Assembly: GCA_964517135.1 (NCBI GenBank)
Contig: CAZFBA010000067.1
Location: 1 to 10,638 of the forward strand
Origin: CAZFBA01 sp964517135
Lineage (GTDB): Bacteria; Cyanobacteriota; Vampirovibrionia; JBFMGH01
DNA length: 10,638 nucleotides
Reading direction: 5' to 3'
The notes below the pieces were generated by a model. The model ran no database searches. It saw nothing but the letters and a program-made list of their open reading frames with translations, and had not been told where the DNA came from. The first letter of the stretch is position 1. Each line of letters opens with the position of its first letter. The translations under genes were made by a program, and so were the position numbers. Below, piece after piece: positions 6,806-10,638 of the stretch.

Positions 6806-7457
6806 GTTTAAATCTTTCAGAGAATCTTCTTTCAAGGAAATGACCTATTATTGATAAACCGTAGCAAATAATGAAGTAAATTGCAGCGGTTATAAGTATT
6901 ATTTCCATTGAAAATAGAGCTTTTCGTTCGGATAAAAGTTTACCTGCTTTTGTAAGTTCAAGAAGGCCCATTGAAACAAGGGATGTATCTTTAATAACGA
7001 CGTTATACTGGTTGATGAGAGCTGGTATCATGCGGGCGAGTGCCTGCGGAATTGCAATATGGTAATATACTTGAAACCTGTTCATGCCAAGGCTATAGGC
7101 TGCTTTAAGCTGGTTTTTATCCAGTGAATTTAAACCACCCCTGACTATTTCTGCGATATAGGCTGCTGTGAAGGTTGACAGTGTAAATATACCTCTTCCT
7201 TCGGCTCTTATTGGCAGTGTAAGGAAGACAAAAACCATATACAATACCAGTGGAAGACTTCTGATTAGCTCTATATAAAAGGTTGCAGGCCATCTTAGAA
7301 ATTTGATATTTGAAGAGCGCATGATGCCAAGAACAATACCTAGAGGAAAAGAGATAATTAAAGTGCCAGCTGCAATAACCATTGTCATAGTCAGGCCTGC
7401 AAACAGTAATTGCAGGTCGGATGTTGTAAATGAAAGGTATGCATAGAGCGGCGTCAA
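6795..7457 (-). CDS. Polar amino acid ABC importer, permease subunit 2
   Basis: Inner-membrane permease of the His/Glu/Gln/Arg (HAAT) importer family, 220 residues, full length. Several hydrophobic segments are visible (about 18-45, 62-82, 91-106, 186-206). The loop that contacts the ATPase is QLKAAYSLGMNRF at about 116-128, followed by IPQAL, in the place of the EAA motif. It is the last gene of the operon and overlaps the preceding permease by four bases (TTGA). The start is TTG, supported by GGAG eight bases upstream and by the coupling to the previous stop. The next in-frame Met is inside the first membrane segment. It likely pairs with the other permease as a heterodimer. Substrate: a polar or charged amino acid, not resolvable further. 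Confidence 0.88.
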   Translation of the reverse strand: MTPLYAYLSFTTSDLQLLFAGLTMTMVIAAGTLIISFPLGIVLGIMRSSNIKFLRWPATFYIELIRSLPLVLYMVFVFLTLPIRAEGRGIFTLSTFTAAYIAEIVRGGLNSLDKNQLKAAYSLGMNRFQVYYHIAIPQALARMIPALINQYNVVIKDTSLVSMGLLELTKAGKLLSERKALFSMEIILITAAIYFIICYGLSIIGHFLERRFSERFKRSI

Positions 7458-8134
7458 TGTTCTAACTCCACTTCAATACTGCCGAGACCTGGCACATAGA
7501 GGTATCGTTCTGCCCAAAAACTTGCTATTGCGATTATCCAGCATATTATCATATATAGCAAAGCTGCTACTACAAATAGTTCAAAGAATTTGAATGTCTC
7601 TGCGCTCAGGGTTTCAAAAACATAGGTAATATCATAAATTGTTATAAAGTATGCAATGGAAGTATTTTTGGTAAGGTTCATCAACTGGTTGCTCATCGGC
7701 GGCAATATTATTCTAAATGCCTGTGGCAAAATAATTTTTGTTATTTTGTTTAGAGGAGATACACCGAGTGCATCAGCGGCTTTGAGTTCTGCTTCAGGCA
7801 CTGATTGAATACCGGCTCTTATGACCTCTGCCATATAAGCACTGGTGTATGTACATAACCCGCTAAGGCCTGCCAGAAAAGGCTCAAACCTCATACCGTA
7901 AAAGAAAAAATAAACCTGTACAAGTAGAGGAGTATTTCTAAAAACTTCAATATATGCTGAGGCGAGGTTGCTGAGCAGTTTGCTGTTTGATACTCTGGCT
8001 GCCCCGATAATAGTTCCCAGTGCGATAGATATGATATTACCGAGTATACATAATATCAGCGTGGTCTTCAAGCCCTTTAAGAGCTCAGGAGCGTTATCAA
8101 GAATGACTTGAAAATCAAAAAGTCCGAATATCAT
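7454..8134 (-). CDS. Polar amino acid ABC importer, permease subunit 1
   Basis: Inner-membrane permease of the HAAT importer family, 226 residues. It carries YIEVFRNTPLLVQVYFFFYG (about 61-80), very typical of HisQ/GlnP-type permeases, and an EAA loop EAELKAADALG at 114-124 followed by ILPQAFRIILPPM. Membrane segments are seen at about 20-47, 68-80, 92-108 and 186-206. The ATG at 8134 has AGG about nine bases upstream, lies eight bases after the ATPase stop, and the gene's own stop overlaps the start of the second permease. The order ATPase-permease-permease on one transcript indicates a complete membrane unit, but the binding protein is not in the window. Confidence 0.9.
   Translation of the reverse strand: MIFGLFDFQVILDNAPELLKGLKTTLILCILGNIISIALGTIIGAARVSNSKLLSNLASAYIEVFRNTPLLVQVYFFFYGMRFEPFLAGLSGLCTYTSAYMAEVIRAGIQSVPEAELKAADALGVSPLNKITKIILPQAFRIILPPMSNQLMNLTKNTSIAYFITIYDITYVFETLSAETFKFFELFVVAALLYMIICWIIAIASFWAERYLYVPGLGSIEVELEH
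7466..7469 (-). promoter_or_regulatory. Ribosome binding site supporting a TTG start
   Basis: GGAG on the minus strand lies eight bases before the TTG at 7457, inside the end of the preceding permease gene. This spacing supports translation from the rare TTG codon. Confidence 0.5.
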
Positions 8135-8142
8135 TGTATAAC

Positions 8143-8883
8143 CTAATAAAATCTACCGTCGAGGCGTTGATTGAGAAACTTTTTCGTCAATTCATTTTGT
8201 GGATTAAACAGAACCTCTTTAGGTGTTGAGTCTTCAATAATTTTTCCATCATGCATAAATATAAGCCTGTCGCCTACTTCAGCAGCAAAGTTCAGTTCAT
8301 GAGTAGTAATAATAAGGGTCATGCCTTTCATAGAAGACAGGTCTTTAATGATGTCAAGCATTTCTTTGAGCATATCTACGTCGAGGTTATTAGTTGGTTC
8401 GTCTAGCATCAGGGCGTCAGGCTCCATGGCTAGTGATCTGATAATAGCTATGCGTTGTTGTTGACCTCCTGATAGCTGTGATGGATAGCAATAAACCTTA
8501 TCTTCAAGCTTAACTTTCTTAAGAAGTTCATAGGCCATTTCTTCAGCGTTTTCTTTTGTCAGTTTTCTTACTGTTGTAGGTGCAAGCGTTATGTTGTCAA
8601 GCACAGAGAGATGGCTAAACAGGCTGTAATTCTGAAATACAAGCCCTATATCAGATCTTATCTTGGATATATCAACGGATGGAGAAAATATATCCATATC
8701 ATTAATTAATATTTTGCCTGAGTCAACCTTTTCAATTCTGTTAATGCAATAGAGCATTGTGCTTTTACCTGAACCTGAAGGGCCTATAATAACGGTAACC
8801 TGGCCTTTATTAAACTCCAGAGTTATATCTTTGAGCACATGAAGATCACCATAATATTTATTTACCTGCTCAAGCTTTATCAT
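8143..8883 (-). CDS. Polar amino acid ABC importer, ATP-binding subunit
   Basis: Cytoplasmic ATPase of a HAAT-type importer (GlnQ/HisP-like), 246 residues from the chosen start. Walker A GPSGSGKST at 34-42, Q-loop Q84, signature LSGGQQQR at 137-144, Walker B LMLDE with E162, and H-loop H195 are all present, so it should be active. The D-loop reads NNLD where this family usually has SALD, an uncommon but plausible variant. The frame is open back to a GTG at 9015, but a good promoter lies inside that extension (8953-8981) and the family N-terminus begins with MIKLEQVNKYYG, so ATG 8883 is chosen. AAGAAGGG lies 14 bases upstream of it, farther than usual. It is first in an operon with two permeases. 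Confidence 0.92.
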   Translation of the reverse strand: MIKLEQVNKYYGDLHVLKDITLEFNKGQVTVIIGPSGSGKSTMLYCINRIEKVDSGKILINDMDIFSPSVDISKIRSDIGLVFQNYSLFSHLSVLDNITLAPTTVRKLTKENAEEMAYELLKKVKLEDKVYCYPSQLSGGQQQRIAIIRSLAMEPDALMLDEPTNNLDVDMLKEMLDIIKDLSSMKGMTLIITTHELNFAAEVGDRLIFMHDGKIIEDSTPKEVLFNPQNELTKKFLNQRLDGRFY

Positions 8884-8952
8884 GACTGTGTTTATAACCC
8901 TTCTTGCGGTAATTGTTTTTTTTAAAAGCGAAGGTTGTTCTTTCAAGAAAAA

Positions 8953-8981
8953 ATTATACCTAATAATAAGATTTAACCCAA
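8953..8981 (-). promoter_or_regulatory. Sigma-70-type promoter of the ABC importer operon
   Basis: On the minus strand TTGGGT (8976-8981) and a perfect TATAAT (8953-8958) are separated by exactly 17 bp. Transcription should start near 8945, giving a leader of about 60 bases before the ATG at 8883. It is the best promoter in the window and excludes upstream starts for the ATPase. Confidence 0.7.
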
Positions 8982-9038
8982 ACGATTTTAAATTAAATTT
9001 GTCTTCTAGCAGCACTCTTTTTTTAATGCAGGATGAAT

Positions 9039-9059
9039 ATAGCCAGTTTATCAGGCTAT
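9039..9059. repeat. ATAGCC / GGCTAT inverted repeat
   Basis: Perfect 6-bp arms with a 9-base loop, about 58 bases upstream of the ABC operon -35. The GC core makes it more notable than the surrounding AT-only dyads. It could be an operator or a transcript-end hairpin. No T run follows directly on either strand. Confidence 0.4.
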
Positions 9060-9117
9060 TTATTCAATATAGAACTTGATGATATGTATCAAATTGTTTA
9101 AAGAAGAAATCAAAAAA

Positions 9118-9137
9118 AATAATACAATTGTATTATT
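9118..9137. promoter_or_regulatory. Perfect 20-bp palindrome, probable operator
   Basis: AATAATACAATTGTATTATT reads identically on both strands, with no spacer. It lies between the divergent ABC operon and nrdR promoters, about 56 bases upstream of the nrdR -35. Such a site would suit a dimeric repressor or activator. It does not match the NrdR, Fur or ArgR consensus as I know them. Confidence 0.5.
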
Positions 9138-9192
9138 AAAACAACATTTTAAAATCTCTTTAAATGACTGCTATACAAATCGATGATAGACA

Positions 9193-9220
9193 TTGAATGA
9201 GGTTTTATCTAAAATATAAA
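9193..9220 (+). promoter_or_regulatory. Probable nrdR promoter
   Basis: TTGAAT (9193-9198) and TATAAA (9215-9220) are 16 bp apart. The transcript would begin near 9227, leaving a leader of about 80 bases before the nrdR ATG. Each hexamer departs from consensus, so confidence is moderate. Confidence 0.5.
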
Positions 9221-9308
9221 TGCTCTGCGTCAGTTAAGAAATTCTTTTTTATGTCATAAATTATTTTTTGTTTTCAGGGATCTACAAAAGGAAACTAATA
9301 AAAGAAAT

Positions 9309-9779
9309 ATGCTTTGTCCGTATTGTAAATATGAGAATACAAAGGTCTTAGAATCAAGAACCAGTGCTGAAAAATCAAGCATCAGGCGCCGCAGGGAGTG
9401 TGAAAATTGCGAAAAACGCTTCACAACCTATGAACGTGTAGAAATAATGCCTGTTACTGTCATCAAGAAAAATGGTTCAAGAGAAGATTATTCAAGAAAA
9501 AAAGTATTTACAAGCATTAAACTTGCCTGCCATAAGTGTGATTTTAGCCTTGAACAAATTGAACAAATTGTAGAAAATGTTGAAAATGAACTGGCTCAAA
9601 CCGGCAAACGTGAAATAAACTCTTCAATATTGGCTAAACTTGTTCTTGAACAGCTCAAAATGCTTGAACATACTGCTTATTTAAGATATGCTTCTATTCA
9701 TAACAATTTTAAAAATGTCGAAGACTTTATAAATGAAGCCAATATACTGCTTGCGGAATCTTCGATTGCAATAAAATGA
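9309..9779 (+). CDS. nrdR: Transcriptional repressor NrdR
   Basis: NrdR, the nucleotide-sensing repressor of ribonucleotide reductase genes, 156 residues, the normal length. The N-terminal zinc ribbon has CPYC (C3, C6) and CENC (C31, C34), with the family's TKVLESR and the basic SSIRRRREC stretch between. Residues about 46-137 form the ATP-cone domain, which binds ATP or dATP (VIKKNGSREDYSRKKVFTSI). The family N-terminus begins at this Met, so the start is secure even though the nearest AAGG (9288-9291) is 17 bases upstream, and only a weak AAAAGAAAT precedes the ATG. It is monocistronic as far as the window shows. No nrd gene is nearby, so it acts in trans on targets elsewhere. Confidence 0.96.
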   Translation: MLCPYCKYENTKVLESRTSAEKSSIRRRRECENCEKRFTTYERVEIMPVTVIKKNGSREDYSRKKVFTSIKLACHKCDFSLEQIEQIVENVENELAQTGKREINSSILAKLVLEQLKMLEHTAYLRYASIHNNFKNVEDFINEANILLAESSIAIK

Positions 9780-9844
9780 TAATATTTACGTATCTTTTTG
9801 CTTCACAGAATTTTATTTCAAACAGTTTTGTATTAAACTACCAT

Positions 9845-9850
9845 TATAAT
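9845..9850 (+). promoter_or_regulatory. Possible -10 box of the bactofilin-like gene
   Basis: A perfect TATAAT lies 39 bases before the ATG at 9890. No good -35 is present: CAGTTT at 16 bp is the nearest and matches poorly. Transcription would begin near 9857. It suggests the gene is transcribed separately from nrdR. Confidence 0.4.
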
Positions 9851-9889
9851 TAGAGCCAAATAGTTAAATATTACAAAGGGACAATTTAA

Positions 9890-10270
9890 ATGGTCGATAA
9901 CGAAGAAAAGTTCACTGAAAGAGAAGAAGAAATTCAGGGTACAGAAAATATCCTTGAAAACGAGAAAGATGTCGTTATAAAAGAAAATTCTATTGTTAAT
10001 TCAAGTATCTACACTAATAGTGGAGCAATTGAAATTGGTTCTAAAAGTACTATCATTGGTAGTATACGGTCAAATTCAGGTAATGTAACTTTAAAAAGTG
10101 ATGTTAAAGTATCTAAAGACGTCAGCACAAACTCAAGCAATATTGTTATCGAAAATAACTGCCTGATAGAAGGTGATGTCTATACCAATAGTGGTAAAAT
10201 TATTGCTAACTCAGGTTGTAAAATTAAAGGTGAACTTTTTACCACAACTGGCACAATAGAAGTAGAATAG
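9890..10270 (+). CDS. Small bactofilin-like (polymer-forming) beta-helix protein
   Basis: 126-residue cytoplasmic protein. After an acidic, low-complexity N-terminus (about 1-30, rich in Glu) come five repeats with a fixed 19-residue period. The core T/S-N-S-G begins at 42 (TNSG), 61 (SNSG), 80 (TNSS), 99 (TNSG) and 118 (TTTG). Each repeat is followed by alternating hydrophobics such as IEIG, VTLK or IVIE. This is the pattern of the bactofilin right-handed beta-helix, one rung per repeat. Bactofilins polymerise without nucleotides and scaffold envelope enzymes. At five rungs it is at the short end for the family. There is no signal peptide or membrane segment. AAAGGG lies nine bases upstream of the ATG. 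The similarity is by repeat pattern only, so other short beta-helix proteins remain possible. Confidence 0.75.
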   Translation: MVDNEEKFTEREEEIQGTENILENEKDVVIKENSIVNSSIYTNSGAIEIGSKSTIIGSIRSNSGNVTLKSDVKVSKDVSTNSSNIVIENNCLIEGDVYTNSGKIIANSGCKIKGELFTTTGTIEVE

Positions 10271-10303
10271 GAATCTCTGAATAACTTTAAATTATTCAGA
10301 TTC
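10271..10303 (+). terminator. Long hairpin directly after the bactofilin-like gene
   Basis: GAATC-TC-TGAATAA (10271-10284) pairs with TTATTCAGATTC (10292-10303): 12 base pairs with a 2-base bulge and a 7-base loop. It begins at the base after the stop codon. No T run follows, so it may stabilise the 3' end or act as a factor-dependent end rather than a classic intrinsic terminator. Confidence 0.4.
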
Positions 10304-10638
10304 AATATAGAGATGCCGGGGGGTAAAAAAACACTATACGGTTTTTAAATTTGTATGCCCAAAAACCAAACCTCAGAAAAAATTTAACCGAATAGTTAAG
10401 ACTAATGCATAACTATAACAATAGACTTTTTGTTTTCGATTTTCAAAAATTCTAAAAGTGAAGATATGGGTTGAACGAGCCGATTGGCCTGGGCTTTCAA
10501 AGCACGTATACGAAGTCAGTAAGCCAGTTGTGAAAAGTTTTTGCTTCTTTTTTCAAAAAGAAGAGACCCCATGCCTTCCTTTAGGGTGGGCGGGATTTGG
10601 GCTTAAAAATCGAAAACTTTTTAAGTTATGCACTGATC
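10304..10638. other. Non-coding tail of the window
   Basis: No credible gene on either strand. It holds a GGGGGG run near 10317-10322, a TTAAC/GTTAA dyad (10384-10399) and the putative mobile element at 10406-10632. The element contains a 7-bp bulged stem (10489-10496 with 10521-10527) whose loop carries the palindrome CGTATACG (10505-10512), and an 8-bp hairpin CTTCTTTT / AAAAGAAG (10544-10563). Confidence 0.45.
10406..10632. mobile_element. Candidate MITE-like element with two-block inverted ends
   Basis: TGCATAACT (10406-10414) is repeated inverted at 10624-10632, and GTTTTCGATTTT (10432-10443) is repeated inverted at 10606-10617. The blocks lie in matching order but 17 and 6 bases apart, so the left end has 11 extra bases. 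The 227-bp interior has no transposase and no long frame. The pattern fits a degenerate miniature inverted-repeat element or an IS remnant. The outer boundary and any target duplication cannot be settled because the window ends six bases later. Confidence 0.4.

Larger units (their letters stand above)
9016..9308. other. Divergent control region between the ABC importer and nrdR
   Basis: No gene is seen. It contains a 6-bp inverted repeat at 9039-9059, a TTGAT-N7-ATCAA dyad (9076-9092), a perfect 20-bp palindrome (9118-9137), the nrdR promoter (9193-9220) and an AAGAA-A-TTCTT dyad in the nrdR leader. I looked for an NrdR box and did not find a convincing one. Confidence 0.5.

Noticed and set aside
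9039..9137. NrdR box as an autoregulatory site
   Set aside because: Neither the dyads nor the 20-bp palindrome carries the ACA-ATAT-TGT-type pattern expected of NrdR boxes, and two boxes at the usual spacing are not present.
10471..10530. Possible group II intron domain V, prompted by GAGCCG
   Set aside because: The following bases do not form the conserved domain V helix and tetraloop, and there is no intron-encoded protein in the window.
10520..10577. Tiny minus-strand frame starting MGSLLFEKRS, with a purine-rich stretch upstream
   Set aside because: Only 18 codons, inside the repeat-rich element, and part of it is forced by the CTTCTTTT/AAAAGAAG hairpin; no support for translation.

Overview
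The window is an AT-rich chromosomal segment, probably from a bacterium with a Gram-negative-type envelope. The gene set fits a non-photosynthetic relative of the cyanobacteria (Gastranaerophilales / Vampirovibrionia type): a secreted phosphodiester glycosidase with an AMIN-like N-terminal domain, a paired M16B peptidase operon, NrdR and a bactofilin-like protein. This placement is inference only, because there is no rRNA or marker phylogeny here. All genes look intact, and there is no obvious phage, CRISPR array or complete insertion sequence.

Layout. (1) 62-1321, minus: a GT4-type glycosyltransferase. (2) 1549-3147, plus, divergent from it: an exported protein with an AMIN-like domain, a Pro/Glu/Lys linker and a NAGPA-type phosphodiester glycosidase domain. 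(3) 3148-3514: a 367-bp gap rich in small inverted repeats. (4) 3515-6767, plus: an operon of an active M16B peptidase (HFLEH), its degenerate partner (DLSTR in place of HxxEH, but keeping the R/Y substrate pair) and a helical protein of unknown function joined by an ATGA overlap. (5) 6766-6805: a hairpin terminator between convergent operons. (6) 8883 down to 6795, minus: a polar amino acid ABC importer in the order ATPase, permease, permease, with a good sigma-70 promoter just upstream and no binding protein in the window. (7) 9016-9308: a divergent control region with a perfect 20-bp palindrome and the nrdR promoter. (8) 9309-9779: nrdR. (9) 9890-10270: a small acidic bactofilin-like protein built from five repeats of exactly 19 residues. 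(10) 10271-10638: non-coding; a hairpin follows the last gene, and a roughly 230-bp stretch bounded by two-block imperfect inverted repeats looks like a MITE or the end of a mobile element.

The genes fall into envelope functions (glycosyltransferase, glycosidase, bactofilin), protein or peptide turnover (M16 pair), amino acid uptake (ABC importer) and control of dNTP synthesis (NrdR). I see no defence or biosynthetic cluster. The points most worth a second look are the non-coding elements at 3193-3246, 9118-9137 and 10406-10632, the unknown third gene of the M16 operon, and the strictly periodic bactofilin-like protein.
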